From Amycolatopsis methanolica 239 (GTDB taxonomy: Bacteria > Actinomycetota > Actinomycetes > Mycobacteriales > Pseudonocardiaceae), in NCBI RefSeq assembly GCF_000739085.1, contig NZ_CP009110.1, positions 5,642,001-5,706,000 on the forward strand: a stretch of 64,000 nt of DNA, read 5' to 3'. Under the pieces are notes generated by a model. That model was not told where the DNA came from. It worked only from the letters and a program-made list of their open reading frames with translations, and searched no databases. Positions 26,247 to 36,895 of this stretch are shown piece after piece. A program made the position numbers and the translations under genes. Numbering within the stretch: the first letter of the stretch is position 1; every line of letters starts with the position of its first letter.

Positions 26247-27206
26247 GTGACCGTCGCCCGTCTCCTCGCCACCCTCGCCGCGCCGCTGCCCCCGTCCGGC
26301 GCCGAAGCTCCTGACCTGGTGCACGGGCTGCTCGTGCAGCGCGGCGACACCGAACTGGTGGCGCTGGTTCACGGCGAGGGCCGCGAGGTGCGCTCCCGGC
26401 GCCGTGGCCACGCGATTTCGGCACGGCGACCCTGTCCCCGCACGGCGTTTTCGCGGTGTTCGCCGGGCTGCACGCGGTACGCGCGGTCGATCCGGCCGGC
26501 GACCTCCGCTGGGAAGTGCGGCACGCGTGCTGGGGCGGCTGCGACATGCTGCACGCCTCAGCTGCCGAGTACCTCGGCGATGAGGACCACGAGTACCCGG
26601 ACCACGGATCGGCCGCGGTGTCCGGCGACGGCAAGCTCGTCTGGGCCCACGTCCGCGAAGCGGACGGCGAGGCGTGGCTCGTGCTGGACGCGGTCGACGG
26701 CCGCGTGCTCGGCCGCGCGGAGACCGGCACCGTCGCCTCCGGCTCGTTCCACACCGCGCACCCGGATGCACCTGAGCATCGGCGAGGAGGGTTCACCCGT
26801 CCTGTCCGGCCGCTGGGACGGGCGGTTGTCGGTGACGAAGGTCGACGACGAGCTGGTCGCGCTCGCGGTGAGCCCGTCCGGCCTGCTGCTCGCCGTCGAC
26901 GTCACCCAGGAGACCTGTCGCTGCACGACGAGGACGGCTCGGTACTGGGTGAGCTGGACGCGACGGGCACTCTCCCGCCGGGAGCCGCGTCTACTGGGAC
27001 CTGGAGGCGGCGTTCGCCGACGAGAGCACGGTCATCGTCGCCGACGCGGGCAACCACCCGGCCCGTCACTGGCTCCCGCGCGACCTGACACCACGCGGCG
27101 AAGTCACCTACCCGTTCCCGTCGCGGGCCCACCGCGCTCCGCCGGCGACCGCACCAGGTACACGGTGAGCGAGGACGGCGCGTCGGTGCACCTCTGGGCG
27201 CTCTAG
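26247..27206 (+). pseudogene. Hypothetical beta-propeller-like protein, several frameshifts
   Basis: The GTG at 26247 begins VTVARLLATLAAPLPPSGAE. The meaningful reading then hops between frames near 26405, 26765, 26915, 26985 and 27118. The pieces include FGTATLSPHGVFAVFAGLHA, HGSAAVSGDGKLVWAHVREA, HLSIGEEGSPVLSGRWDGR, VYWDLEAAFADESTVIVADA and [10 protein letters not shown] with the stop at 27204. The repeated short strands with VWAHV and VYWDL suggest a WD40-like propeller of about 320 residues. I cannot name a family. Five one- or two-base shifts in one gene look like decay or poor sequence. Confidence 0.5.
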
Positions 27207-27243
27207 CCCGGGCTCGGCACCGCGCGATCGCCCGGACGCCCCC

Positions 27244-27495
27244 TCAGGGGCACTCCTCCTCAGCCTCGTTGTTCTGCCACAGCATCGCCGCATGCAGGGC
27301 CGCGATGAGCCGTTCGTCGTCGGACACGCTCGGCTCGTTGCCCAGCGGGATCCAGCGCTGGCACACCTCGCGGCCGTCCTCGTACCCGGTCAGCAGCATC
27401 CCCGGGTACGACAACGTCACTGCCTCGCCGTCCGGGCCGTCCCCGTCGACCCGCCGGCGGTGCATCGCCACCCGCACCTGCCGCTTCCCGCCCAT
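27244..27495 (-). CDS. Hypothetical protein, 83 residues
   Basis: This small acidic protein starts [20 protein letters not shown] and carries [20 protein letters not shown] and [20 protein letters not shown]. Codon use is typical of the genome. The ATG at 27493-27495 has only a weak ribosome site (GAGGTGGG upstream). It is convergent with the preceding gene and divergent from tex. The family is not recognised. Confidence 0.55.
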   Translation of the reverse strand: MGGKRQVRVAMHRRRVDGDGPDGEAVTLSYPGMLLTGYEDGREVCQRWIPLGNEPSVSDDERLIAALHAAMLWQNNEAEEECP

Positions 27496-27663
27496 CCGCA
27501 CCTGCCCACCTCGACCCCGGTAACCCGAGGTCGCGGCCGGGCCCGCGTTGGTTACCGCGCCGATCCTCCCGATTCGGCAACGGCGGGCACCCCTTCCGCG
27601 CCGCGCCGGGCCGGCGCAGGCAGAATTGGCCCCCGCAACCGCGAGCAGGGAGTGATCAGCATC

Positions 27664-30003
27664 GTGACAGTGGCCGTGCAGTCGATCGAGCAGAAGATCG
27701 CCGAGGAGCTCGGCGTCCGCGAAGGGCAGGTCAAGGCCGCCGTGGACCTGCTCGACGGCGGGGCGACCGTGCCGTTCATCGCGCGGTACCGCAAGGAGGT
27801 GACCGGCGCGCTGGACGACGCCCAGCTGCGCACCCTGGAGGACCGGCTGCGTTACCTGCGCGAGCTCGACGAGCGCCGGGCCGCGATCCTCGAATCGATC
27901 GACAGCCAGGGCAAGCTCACCGAGGAGCTGGCCGAGGCGATCCGCGCCGCGGACACCAAGGCCCGGCTGGAGGACATCTACCTCCCCTACAAGCCGAAGC
28001 GGCGCACGAAGGCGCAGATCGCCCGGGAGGCCGGCCTGGAGCCGCTGGCCGACGGCCTGTTGAACGACCCGAACACCGACCCGCAGGCCGCGGCGGCCGT
28101 GTTCGTCGACCCCGAGAAGGGCGTCGCGGACGCGCAGGCCGCCCTCGACGGCGCGCGCGCGATCCTGGTCGAGCGCTTCGGCGAGGACGCCGACCTGATC
28201 GGCGAGCTGCGCGAGAAGATGTGGTCCGAGGGCTACTTCTCGTCGAAGGTCCGCCAGGGCAAGGAGACCGAGGGCGCGAAGTTCGCCGACTACTTCGACT
28301 TCGCCGAGCCGTTCACGAAGATGCCCTCGCACCGGGTGCTCGCGATGCTGCGCGGCGAGAAGGAGGAGGTCCTCGACCTCACCGTCGAGCCCGAGGAACC
28401 CAGCGACGAGCCGAAGGTGGGCCCGTCGGACTACGAGCGCCGCATCGCGCAGCGGTTCGGCATCACGAACGAGGGCCGCCCGGCCGACAAGTGGCTGCAG
28501 GACACCGTGCGGTGGGCCTGGCGCACCAAGATCCTCCTGCACCTCGGCATCGACCTGCGGATGCGGCTGCGGCAGAAGGCCGAGGAGGACGCGGTGAACG
28601 TGTTCGCCGCGAACCTGCGTGACCTGCTGCTGGCCGCACCTGCCGGCACCCGCGCCACGATGGGCCTGGACCCGGGCTTCCGCACCGGCGTGAAGGTCGC
28701 CGTCGTGGACGGGACCGGCAAGGTCGTCAACACCCACACGATCTTCCCCCACCAGCCGCAGAACCGCTGGGACCAGTCGATCGACGAGCTGGCCAAGCTC
28801 TGCGCCGCCCACTCGGTGGACCTGATCGCGATCGGCAACGGCACCGCGTCCCGGGAGACCGACAAGCTCGCCATCGAGCTGATCAAGCGGCACCCCGAGC
28901 TGAAGCTGACCAAGGCGGTCGTCTCCGAGGCCGGCGCCTCGGTGTACTCGGCGTCCGCGTTCGCCTCGCAGGAGCTGCCCGAGCTGGACGTCTCGCTGCG
29001 CGGCGCGGTGTCGATCGCGCGGCGCCTGCAGGACCCGCTGGCCGAACTCGTGAAAATCGACCCCAAGTCGATCGGCGTCGGGCAGTACCAGCACGACGTG
29101 TCCGAGGTGGCGCTGTCCCGCTCGCTGGACGCGGTGGTCGAGGACTGCGTGAACGCGGTCGGCGTGGACGTCAACACCGCGTCGACTCCGCTGCTGACCA
29201 GGGTTTCCGGCATCACCGCGGGCCTGGCCGAGAACATCGTCAACCACCGCGACACGCACGGCCCGTTCCGGTCGCGCTCGGCGCTGAAGGACGTCGCGCG
29301 GCTGGGCCCGAAGGCGTTCGAGCAGTGCGCCGGCTTCCTGCGGATCCGTGGCGGCGACGACCCGCTGGACTCCTCCAGCGTGCACCCCGAGGCCTACCCG
29401 GTCGTGCGGCGGATCCTGTCGAAGACGGGCATCGAGCTGCGGGAGCTGATCGGCAACGAGCGGGTGCTGCGCAAGCTGCGCCCCGAGGACTTCGTCGACG
29501 AGACCTTCGGCCTGCCGACCGTCACCGACATCCTCGCCGAGCTGGAGAAACCCGGCCGCGACCCGCGTCCGGCGTTCAAGACCGCGACGTTCGCCGAGGG
29601 TGTGGAGAAGATCGGCGACCTCAAGCCGGGCATGCGGCTCGAGGGCGTGGTGACCAACGTGGCCGCGTTCGGCGCGTTCGTCGACATCGGGGTGCACCAG
29701 GACGGCCTGGTGCACGTGTCGGCGATGTCGAAGAACTTCGTCAAGGACCCGCGTGAGGTAGTCAAGCCGGGTGACATCGTCAAGGTGAAAGTGCTCGAGG
29801 TGGACATCCCGCGCAAGCGGATCTCGCTGACCCTGCGCCTGGACGACGAGGTCGGCGGCGGCCGCGCCAAACCCGCTGGTGGTGGTGGCGGCGAGCGCCG
29901 TGGCGGGCAGCCGCGCAAGGGCGGCCAGCCGAAGCGGCGCGAGCCCTCCGGCGGTGGCGGTTCGATGGCCGACGCCCTCCGGAAGGCCGGCTACGGTCGC
30001 TAA
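27664..30003 (+). CDS. tex: Tex family transcription accessory protein with S1 domain
   Basis: From the GTG at 27664 the protein has 779 residues, the usual Tex length. Order of domains: N-terminal helical part (VSIEQ-like start, then [20 protein letters not shown]), the YqgF RNase-H-like domain beginning [20 protein letters not shown], the HhH region ([19 protein letters not shown]), and a C-terminal S1 RNA-binding domain at about 655-730 ([20 protein letters not shown]). A basic Gly-rich tail follows. It is a nucleic-acid-binding factor affecting transcription. An earlier in-frame GTG at 27652 is possible, but the AGGGAG site would then be too close. Confidence 0.93.
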   Translation: MTVAVQSIEQKIAEELGVREGQVKAAVDLLDGGATVPFIARYRKEVTGALDDAQLRTLEDRLRYLRELDERRAAILESIDSQGKLTEELAEAIRAADTKARLEDIYLPYKPKRRTKAQIAREAGLEPLADGLLNDPNTDPQAAAAVFVDPEKGVADAQAALDGARAILVERFGEDADLIGELREKMWSEGYFSSKVRQGKETEGAKFADYFDFAEPFTKMPSHRVLAMLRGEKEEVLDLTVEPEEPSDEPKVGPSDYERRIAQRFGITNEGRPADKWLQDTVRWAWRTKILLHLGIDLRMRLRQKAEEDAVNVFAANLRDLLLAAPAGTRATMGLDPGFRTGVKVAVVDGTGKVVNTHTIFPHQPQNRWDQSIDELAKLCAAHSVDLIAIGNGTASRETDKLAIELIKRHPELKLTKAVVSEAGASVYSASAFASQELPELDVSLRGAVSIARRLQDPLAELVKIDPKSIGVGQYQHDVSEVALSRSLDAVVEDCVNAVGVDVNTASTPLLTRVSGITAGLAENIVNHRDTHGPFRSRSALKDVARLGPKAFEQCAGFLRIRGGDDPLDSSSVHPEAYPVVRRILSKTGIELRELIGNERVLRKLRPEDFVDETFGLPTVTDILAELEKPGRDPRPAFKTATFAEGVEKIGDLKPGMRLEGVVTNVAAFGAFVDIGVHQDGLVHVSAMSKNFVKDPREVVKPGDIVKVKVLEVDIPRKRISLTLRLDDEVGGGRAKPAGGGGGERRGGQPRKGGQPKRREPSGGGGSMADALRKAGYGR

Positions 30004-30031
30004 AAAGCCGTCCGGGGTTCATCATCGAGGG

Positions 30032-30475
30032 GTGCATTGGGCCGATTCGCTGGCAGATCGATCCGCGCGGCGGTGGCTGCGCGGGATCGCCGAGCGGCTC
30101 GACTCCGGCTGGCAGGCGCTGGCCGGAGACCCCTCGTTGTGGCGGGCGTTCGGCAGGCACCTGGCCGCTGTCGACGACGCGGTGCGGTGCGAGCGGGACA
30201 TGGTCCCGCGTCAGGAGCCGGTGAGCAGGCTCGTCCTGCTGGCCGGTCACGCGCACGACGTGTGGACCGAGGCGGCGGAGCTGGACTGGCAGCCGCCCGC
30301 GGATCCGGGCGACTGGACCGACCGGGAGTGGACGGGGCTGCGCCTGCTCGCCTGCCTCCGCCTCGCGGCCGACGAGCCGCACGGCCCGAAGCTGCCCGCC
30401 GCCGCGGAATTCACCCGCGCGCGGCCTGCCGGAACCGGTGAACAAGTGAACAATCGGCGCGAATACTTCCGCTGA
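30032..30475 (+). CDS. Hypothetical protein, 147 residues
   Basis: A GTG at 30032 starts VHWADSLADRSARRWLRGIA, followed by a helical, Trp-rich sequence (SGWQALAGDPSLWRAFGRHL, DVWTEAAELDWQPPADPGDW). It lies 28 bp after tex in the same direction and could be co-transcribed. No motif is recognised. The start is uncertain because GAGG is almost adjacent to the GTG. Confidence 0.5.
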   Translation: MHWADSLADRSARRWLRGIAERLDSGWQALAGDPSLWRAFGRHLAAVDDAVRCERDMVPRQEPVSRLVLLAGHAHDVWTEAAELDWQPPADPGDWTDREWTGLRLLACLRLAADEPHGPKLPAAAEFTRARPAGTGEQVNNRREYFR

Positions 30476-30562
30476 AATTCGGGAAGAAGCCGCCCAACGG
30501 CACTGGTGAATCATTGACGGGCTTGCCTAGGACCGGATTTCCTTTTTTTCCGGTCGGAGGCG

Positions 30563-33381
30563 ATGCCGTTGGTGTTCTTCCGCATCCTGGGACCGCTCGA
30601 AGCGGAGGCCGGGGGCCGTCGCGTGCCCCTCGGCGGCCCGAAACCACGCCTGCTGCTGGCCGCCCTGCTGCTCCAGCCCGGAGTCGTGGTGTCCGCCGAC
30701 GCACTGACCGACGTGCTGTGGCCGGGGCGCGCGCCGCGGTCGGCCGCCGCGAACCTGCGCACCTACGTGCACGGCCTGCGTCGCGTGCTCGGCGACCGCA
30801 TCGAAAGCGGCGCAGGCGGGTACCAGCTGCACGCCGGGCCAGACGAGCTGGACGCGACGCTCGCCGAGCGGCTCGTGGCGCGGGCGCGCGCCGAAGAGGC
30901 GCCGGCGCTGCTCGACCAGGCGGCCGCGCTGTGGCGCGGCGAGGTGCTGGAAGACCTGCCGCACCACCACACCTGGACGTCGGCCGTCTCGCGGCTGAGC
31001 GAGCTGCGGTTGTCAGTACAGGCGGAACGGTTGCGGTTCCACGTGTCTGCCGGGCGGCACGCCGAGGCGATCGTGGAACTGCGTGGCCTGCTGGCCGAGC
31101 AGCCGTTGCGGGAGGAGCTGTGGCGGCTGCTCGTCGTCGCGCTGGGCGCGAGCGGGCGGCAGGGCGAAGCGCTGGCCGCGTACGCCGAAGCCGAGCGCGT
31201 GCTGCGCACGGAGCTGGACACCGAGCCGGGCGTCCGCCTGCGGCAGGCGGTGGCCGAACTGGACGCACCGGCGCCGGTGTGCCAGCTGCCCTTGGATCTA
31301 CCCGACTTCACCGGCCGCAAGACCGGGCTCGCGGAGCTGACCGGGTTGCTGGACGGCGAACACCCCGCCGTCGTGGTGCTGTCCGGGCCGCCCGGCGCGG
31401 GCAAGTCGGCGCTGGCCGTGCACGCCGCCCACGCCGTGCGCGACCGCTACCCCGACGGCCAGCTGTACGTGGACCTGCGCGGCACTTCGGACTCGCCGCG
31501 GCGGCCGCTGGACGTGCTGGCCGAACTGCTGCACGCGCTCGGCGTGCCGGACGCCGGGATTCCGCGCGGGCTCGACGAACGGGCCGCGTTGGTGCGGTCG
31601 CGCCTGGCCGGGCGGCGGGTGTGCGTGGTGCTCGACGACGCGGGCAGCGCCGCGCAGGTGCGGCCGCTGCTGCCCGGCGCGGGCGCGGCCGCGGTGCTGG
31701 TGACCAGCCGGGGCAGGCTTCCCGACCTCACCGTCGCCCGGCACGTCGACGTCGGCGTGCTGACCGCCGCGGAGGCCATGGAGCTGCTGGCCCGGATCGC
31801 CGGGGCAGACCGGGTGGCGGCCGAACCCGAGGCGGCGGTCAGGATCGTCGCGGCGTGCGGGCGGTTGCCGCTGGCGATCCGCATCGCCGGCGCACGGCTT
31901 TCGCACCGTCGCGAGTGGACACTCCGCACGCTCGCCGTCCGGTTGGCCGGCGAGCGCCGTCGTCTGGACGAGCTGCGCGTCGGTGACCTCGCGGTGCGGG
32001 CGAGCCTCGCGTTGAGCCACGACCAGCTGCCGAGGAGCTGCGCGCGGGCGTTCCGCGCGCTGGGTGGGCTCGGGCCGCTGCCGTTCCCCGGCTGGGTGGT
32101 CGCGGCGCTGCTCGGGCGGGAGCACGCGGACGATGTGCTGGACGTGCTGGTCGACGCGCACCTGGTCGAGCTGGTGGGCGACCAGCCGCGGTACCGGCTG
32201 CACCTGGTGCGCTGCTACGCGCGGGAACTCGGGGAGCCGGATCCGGACGGCGTCCGCCGCGTGGTCGAGGGGTACCTCTCGCTCGCCACGGCGGAGCGGA
32301 TGCCGGTCCGCTTCTTCGGCGCCGCGCCGGAGCCGAGGCCGGCGGACCTGTGGTGCCCGGACCGGCTCGACGATCCGGTTGCGTGGTTCGCGGGCGAGTG
32401 CCGCTCGTCGAACTTGCGGTGGACCACGGTCTCGACGGGCTGGCATGGCGGCTGGCGGCGGCGTTCACCCCTTGCTTCGACCTGCGCGGGCACCACGAGG
32501 CCTGGCGGCGCACGCACGAACTGGCGCTGGGCGCGGCCGAGCGGGCAGGCGATCCACGCGGGCAGGCGCTGGTGCTGCGCAACCTCGGGCAGCTCGAGGT
32601 CTACCAGGACGATTACGCCGCCGCGCGCGAGGCGTTCGAGCGGTCGCTGGCGTTGTTCCGGAGCATCGGCGACGACCAGGGCGCGGCCGTCGCGCTGGCC
32701 GGGTTGAGCACGATCCGGCGCGTCGCGGGCGAGCACGAGATGGCACTTTCGCACTGCCACGACGCGCTGGAACTGTTCGTCCGCAGCGGCGACCGGCACG
32801 GCGAAGCGGTGGTGCGGATCGCGATCGGGTCGGTGTGGCTGGCGCGCGGCTGCCACGCGACGGCCGAGCGCGGGTTCACCGACGCGCGCGAGGCGTGCGC
32901 CGAGATCGGCGACCGGCACCGCGAGGCGCACGCCCGGCACCGGATGGCGTTGCTGCACCAGCAACGCGGCCAACTCGGACGGGCCCGCGAGGAGCTGGAC
33001 CGGGCGATCGCGATCTTCCGCGAGCTCGGCGACGACCACTGCGTCGGCTACGCACACCAGAGCCTCGGGGAGCTGTGCCTGCGCAGCGGCGACCTCGCGC
33101 ACGCGAAGCTCCTCCTGGTGAACTCGCTGTCGGTGCACCGGGGCGACGGCGACCGGCGGTCCGAGGCCGAGGCTGGACAGCTGCTCGGCGAGTTGCACGA
33201 ACGTCTCGGTCAGGTCCGCGAGGCCCACGGCCTGTTCCGGCGCTCACTGGAGATCTGGTCGGAGCTCGGCGCCGAAGAAGCGGCGGCCGCGCTGCGGGAA
33301 CGGTTGAGTCACCACCCGTTGACCATGATCGCAGGCGGGTCCATCCTGAATCCGTCCGAGAGAGCCGGGAGAGAGCCATGA
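30563..33381 (+). pseudogene. SARP/AfsR-type regulator (HTH-BTAD-NTPase-TPR) with one frameshift
   Basis: The N-terminal OmpR-like winged helix reads MPLVFFRILGPLEAEAGGRR, GPKPRLLLAALLLQPG and LRTYVHGLRRVLG. A BTAD domain follows to about residue 240. An NB-ARC ATPase comes next (Walker A LSGPPGAGKSALAVHAA, Walker B VCVVLDDAG, GRLPLAIRIAGARL). The frame changes near 32397-32403, between AWFAGE and PLVELAVDHGLDG. Behind it come six or so TPRs (LVLRNLGQLEVYQDDYAAAR, YAHQSLGELCLRSGDLAHAK) ending at 33381. The joined product would be about 939 residues, like AfsR. No biosynthetic gene cluster is adjacent, so a global role is more likely than a cluster-specific one. Confidence 0.85.
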
Positions 33382-33992
33382 GCACCTTCGTCGTGGTCGG
33401 CGGCGCCGGGCGGACCGGCCGCCGGATCACCGAACGGCTCGCGAGCGGCGGGCACCGGGTGGTGGTGGCCGGCCGGAGTACGGAGCCTCCGCTGGACCTG
33501 ACGGCGAAACCGGACCCGGCGCTCTTCGTGGGCACCGAGGGCGTGGTGATCGTCGCGGAGCCGCCGAAGGAGCCGGACGCGGCGGAGGCCGCGATGCACG
33601 GCGGTGTCGCGGCGATCGCGGAAATCGCGGCGCGCGAGGACATCCCGGTGGTGCTGGTGTCCCAGATCTACCTGACCCGGCCGGCGGAGCACCCGGAGAT
33701 GAGCGCGCGCATCGACGCTCGCGCGCGGGGCGAGCAGGCGTTGCGGGAGAGCGGCGCGCAGTACACGATCGTCCGGCCGAGCTGGCTGCACGACCTGCCA
33801 GCCGGCGGGGTGCGCGTCGAGCAGGGCGACACCGGCGAAGGCCGGGTCTCCCGCGACGCGGTGGCCGACGCCGTCGTGGCCGCGTTGTTCGACCCGTCGG
33901 CGTCCGGCAAGACGTTCGAGCTGTACGACGACGAGGACTCGCCCCGGCCGGATTGGCCGTCGGTGTTCGCCGCGCTGCACCCCGATCAGTGA
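33378..33992 (+). CDS. NAD(P)-binding oxidoreductase (atypical SDR)
   Basis: This 204-residue Rossmann protein begins MSTFVVVGGAGRTGRRITER, with the GGAGRTG dinucleotide loop. It has no full YxxxK pair of classical SDRs and resembles the NmrA/HSCARG-like group. Its ATG overlaps the stop of the SARP gene (ATGA). It converges on the Lrp gene with a 7-bp overlap of the coding ends. Substrate unknown. Confidence 0.8.
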   Translation: MSTFVVVGGAGRTGRRITERLASGGHRVVVAGRSTEPPLDLTAKPDPALFVGTEGVVIVAEPPKEPDAAEAAMHGGVAAIAEIAAREDIPVVLVSQIYLTRPAEHPEMSARIDARARGEQALRESGAQYTIVRPSWLHDLPAGGVRVEQGDTGEGRVSRDAVADAVVAALFDPSASGKTFELYDDEDSPRPDWPSVFAALHPDQ

Positions 33993-34447
33993 CCGGGTAG
34001 CGGGTCCAGCACCTGCTTGCTGTGGTGCTGGTAGATGATCGACGTCCGGAACGTGACCATCTCCCTGCGGCTGGTGAACCGTTCGAGCAGGAACGCGTGC
34101 AGGTGGTCGATGTCCTGCGCGGTGACGTGCACGAGGAAGTCGTCGCTGCCCGCGATCGTGAAGACCGAGATGACCTCCGGCAGCTGGGCGAGCGAGCGTT
34201 CGAACGCGTCCACCACGTCGCGCGTCAGCGGCCGGATCTGCGCCGCGACGATCGCCTGCACGCCGCGGTTGAGGGCGCCGAGGTCGATGTCCGCGTGGTA
34301 GCCGCGGATCACGCCGCGCTTGCGCAGCAGGCGGATTCGTTCCAGGCAGGTGGACGGCGCGACGCCGACCTTGCGCGCGATGTCCCGGTTCGACTGCCGC
34401 GCATCCTCCTGCAGAAGCCGCACGATCGCCGAATCAAGTTCGTCCAT
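33986..34447 (-). CDS. Lrp/AsnC family regulator
   Basis: This 153-residue protein has an N-terminal HTH (MDELDSAIVRLLQEDARQSN, VGVAPSTCLERIRLLRKRGV) and a C-terminal RAM ligand domain (AIVAAQIRPLTRDVVDAFER, VISVFTIAGSDDFLVHVTAQ). It is divergent from the amino-acid dehydrogenase gene across 79 bp that hold a good inverted repeat. This arrangement is that of BkdR/Lrp controllers of branched-chain amino-acid catabolism, with the amino acid as effector. Confidence 0.92.
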   Translation of the reverse strand: MDELDSAIVRLLQEDARQSNRDIARKVGVAPSTCLERIRLLRKRGVIRGYHADIDLGALNRGVQAIVAAQIRPLTRDVVDAFERSLAQLPEVISVFTIAGSDDFLVHVTAQDIDHLHAFLLERFTSRREMVTFRTSIIYQHHSKQVLDPLPGH

Positions 34448-34468
34448 GTTCGCAGCTCCGATGGTCTT

Positions 34469-34485
34469 GCCGAATATCGTTCGGC
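34469..34485. promoter_or_regulatory. Inverted repeat, likely Lrp operator
   Basis: GCCGAA-TATCG-TTCGGC is a perfect 6-bp dyad around an AT-rich 5-bp centre, in the gap between the Lrp gene and the dehydrogenase gene. Size and form suit an Lrp/AsnC site. It lies 21 bp upstream of the Lrp start and 41 bp upstream of the dehydrogenase start, so it could serve both. Confidence 0.55.
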
Positions 34486-34526
34486 GGCGGCGCTTCGTGG
34501 TTGTGCATCAGCCTAGCTTTTCGCGC

Positions 34527-35534
34527 ATGGAGCATGAAGAGGTGAAAGTCCGGCGCGGTCCCCGCTCGGGGCTGCCGGTCGTCGTCGCGATCCACTCCCG
34601 TGCGCTCGGCCCCGCGGCCGGCGGCATCCGGCTGCGCCGGTACCCGGACTGGCGGGACGGCCTGGTCGACGCGCTGCGCCTGTCGGAGGCGATGACCGCG
34701 AAGAACGCCGCCGCCGGGCTGGACTTCGGCGGCGGGAAGACGGTGATCGCACTCGGGCCGGGGACCGAGCTGACGCCGTCGCTGCGGGAGGCGGCGCTGC
34801 TCGACGTGGGCGAGCTGATCGAGTCGTTCGGGGGCACGTACTTCGGCGGTCCGGACGTCGGGACGGGCCCGGCCGACATGGTGGTGGTGCGGCGCGCGAC
34901 GTCGCGGGTGTTCTGCCTGCCGCCGGAGCACGGCGGGACAGGTTCGTCGAGCATCCCGACCGCGCTGGGGGTGTTCGCCGCGCTGCGGGCCGGGGCGCGG
35001 CACGTGTTCGGCAGCGCGGAGCTGACCGGCCGCACGGTCGTCGTCAGCGGGCTGGGTTCGGTGGGCGCGCTGGTGGCGCAGCACGTGGCAGCGGCGGGCG
35101 CGCGGGTGGTGGTGTCCGATGTGGACCCGGCAAAGCGCGCGTCCGGTTACGAGTGGGTGGATCCGGAGAAGGCGCTGCGCACGCCCGCGGACATCGTGGT
35201 GCCGGCGGCGGTGGGTGGCGTGCTGTCCGCGGAGCTGGTGCCTGAGCTGTCCGCGCCGCTGGTCGTCGGCCCGGCGAACAACCAGCTCACGTCCGAGGCG
35301 GTCGCGGACGAGCTGGCCGCGCGGGGGATCGTGTGGGTGCCGGACTTCATCGCCAGCGCGGGCGGCGCGGTGTACACGCTGCTGCGCGAGGTGGAGGGCG
35401 TGCCGCATGAGGAGGCGAACGCCCGCGTGGAGGCGATCGGCGCCACGGTGTCCGCGGTGCTGGATGCCGCGCGCGACAAGGGAACCACCCCGCTGCGGGA
35501 AGCACGCGCCCGGGTGGCGGCCAGGCTCAGCTGA
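34527..35534 (+). CDS. Leucine/valine-type amino-acid dehydrogenase
   Basis: This 335-residue Glu/Leu/Phe/Val dehydrogenase family enzyme has the active-site lysines Lys59 and Lys71 in MTAKNAAAGLDFGGGKTV, spaced as in leucine dehydrogenase. The catalytic Asp region is GGPDVGTGPADM. The Rossmann loop is VVVSGLGSVGALVAQHV, followed by VVSDVD, an acidic residue that favours NAD. It deaminates branched-chain amino acids to 2-oxo acids. The ATG at 34527 was chosen because the family begins near this point. The divergent Lrp-like gene is the probable regulator. Confidence 0.92.
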   Translation: MEHEEVKVRRGPRSGLPVVVAIHSRALGPAAGGIRLRRYPDWRDGLVDALRLSEAMTAKNAAAGLDFGGGKTVIALGPGTELTPSLREAALLDVGELIESFGGTYFGGPDVGTGPADMVVVRRATSRVFCLPPEHGGTGSSSIPTALGVFAALRAGARHVFGSAELTGRTVVVSGLGSVGALVAQHVAAAGARVVVSDVDPAKRASGYEWVDPEKALRTPADIVVPAAVGGVLSAELVPELSAPLVVGPANNQLTSEAVADELAARGIVWVPDFIASAGGAVYTLLREVEGVPHEEANARVEAIGATVSAVLDAARDKGTTPLREARARVAARLS

Positions 35535-35701
35535 GCACGGCGGCGCCGATCGGTCACGGTTGGTGGCAGATCAGCGCCGCCCCACTCGCTCGTGTTGCTC
35601 GCCCGGAATCTGACCGCTGGCCGTTCCATTCATCACAGCGCCGGCGGCGGTCCTGCCCCCGAAATCAAGCCCCTGCCCACCTGCTGGTCCACAACGGACA
35701 G

Positions 35702-36082
35702 TCAGCGCGCCTCGCGAAGCCGATCGTCGTAGGCCTCGCGCGCGTCGAGCAGCTCCTCCCAGTGCTCGCCGACCCAGGCGCACACAACCTTCATGGGTTC
35801 CAGCATGCTGCGGCCGAGGGCCGTGAGCTCGTACTCCACGCGCGGCGGTGCGCCGGGGTGGCTGGTGCGGCGGACGAGCCCGTCGCGTTCGAGGCCGCGC
35901 AGTGATTTGGTCAGTCCCTTCGGGGTGACCCGCCGCAGGGGCACCCGCAGTTCGGAGAAGCGCCGTGGACCGTGCTCGAGGCAGGCGATCACCAGCGGGG
36001 CCCACTTGTCGCCGAAACGGATCGGCGTCAGGCCCGACGGGCAGATCTCGTCGAACATGTCCGGTGGCAGGGGTTCGCGCAC
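35702..36082 (-). CDS. HxlR family regulator
   Basis: This 126-residue winged-helix protein begins MREPLPPDMFDEICPSGLTP. Cys14 is the conserved N-terminal cysteine used for redox or electrophile sensing in several HxlR proteins (YodB, HypR). DKWAPLVIACLEHGPRRFSE and LRGLERDGLVRRTSHPGAPP are standard. It is divergent from a damaged NAD(P)-binding oxidoreductase gene, a common pairing; the 56-bp gap holds TATCC and GGATG half-sites 13 bp apart. Confidence 0.9.
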   Translation of the reverse strand: MREPLPPDMFDEICPSGLTPIRFGDKWAPLVIACLEHGPRRFSELRVPLRRVTPKGLTKSLRGLERDGLVRRTSHPGAPPRVEYELTALGRSMLEPMKVVCAWVGEHWEELLDAREAYDDRLREAR

Positions 36083-36138
36083 ACTGCCACGGTAATCGGT
36101 ATCCGGGAGGAAACCGGGATGCTGGCTACGGTCGCGGC

Positions 36139-36668
36139 ATGAGCAAAATCGTGGTTTTCGGCGCCGGCGGGCGCGCGGGACGGCAGGCGGTCGCGGAGGC
36201 CGCGCGGCGCGGGCACGAGGTGACAGCGGTCGTGCGCGACCCGGCGAAGCACCGGGCGCTCGACGGGGTTGAGTTAGTGGCCGGTGATGTCACGGACACG
36301 GTTTCGGTGGCGGCGCTGGTGAAGGACCAGGACGCGGTGATCTCAGCGGCCGCGGTCTACGGGGCGAGCACTGACCCGCACGCGTTCGGCTCCTGAGGGA
36401 TGCGCCCGGTTTCCCGGCGGAGTTCCGCCCGTTCACCGCCGCGCACGCGGCCGGACTGGACGTGTTGCGCGCCAGCGATCTGGACTGGCTGTACGTGAGC
36501 CCCGCAGGAGACTTCGACCACGACGGCGACCGCACCGGCAGATACCAGGTGGCGGCCTCCGCCGACCCCGAGGCGCGCGTGTCGTACGCGGACTTCGCGA
36601 TCGCGCTGGCCGACGAGGCGTCGAGCCCCCGGAACCGGCGCAAACACCTGCTGATCACCAGCGGCTGA
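36139..36668 (+). pseudogene. NAD(P)H-binding oxidoreductase with internal deletion
   Basis: The N-terminus MSKIVVFGAGGRAGRQAVAE and the following DAVISAAAVYGASTDPHAFG are intact, but this frame stops at 36394. The rest continues in another frame as PGFPAEFRPFTAAHAAGLDV, LDWLYVSPAGDFDHDGDRTG and a normal C-terminus ending at 36668. Compared with the family, some 30-40 residues between HAF and PGFP are missing. A single out-of-frame deletion near 36385 explains everything. It is divergent from the HxlR gene that would have controlled it. Confidence 0.7.
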
Positions 36669-36857
36669 CGGAACAATCCTCGAAGGCAGGGGCCGGTACG
36701 GTCGAGCGCCTGCCGAGCACCTGCGCCTGACCCAACACCCTCGCGGCCACGTGCCGGTGTGGTCAAGCACGCTGTCGTCGCCGACCGCCGCCTCGGCAGC
36801 CCACGGTGCCACCACCCCACGAACTTCTCACCACACATAACCGCTGATCAGAAGCTC

Positions 36858-36886
36858 TTGACCTCTAGCAATGTCGAGGTTACATC
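36858..36886 (+). promoter_or_regulatory. SoxR/MerR-type promoter
   Basis: A -35 TTGACC at 36858-36863 is followed by the dyad ACCTC-N10-GAGGT at 36861-36880, lying between it and a -10-like TACATC at 36881-36886. The core CCTC-N10-GAGG has the size and ends of the SoxR box. In Streptomyces coelicolor SoxR controls a FMN reductase gene, and here the dyad precedes exactly such a gene. The -10 to start distance is very short, so the mRNA may be almost leaderless. Confidence 0.6.
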
Positions 36887-36895
36887 CTGATCCGC

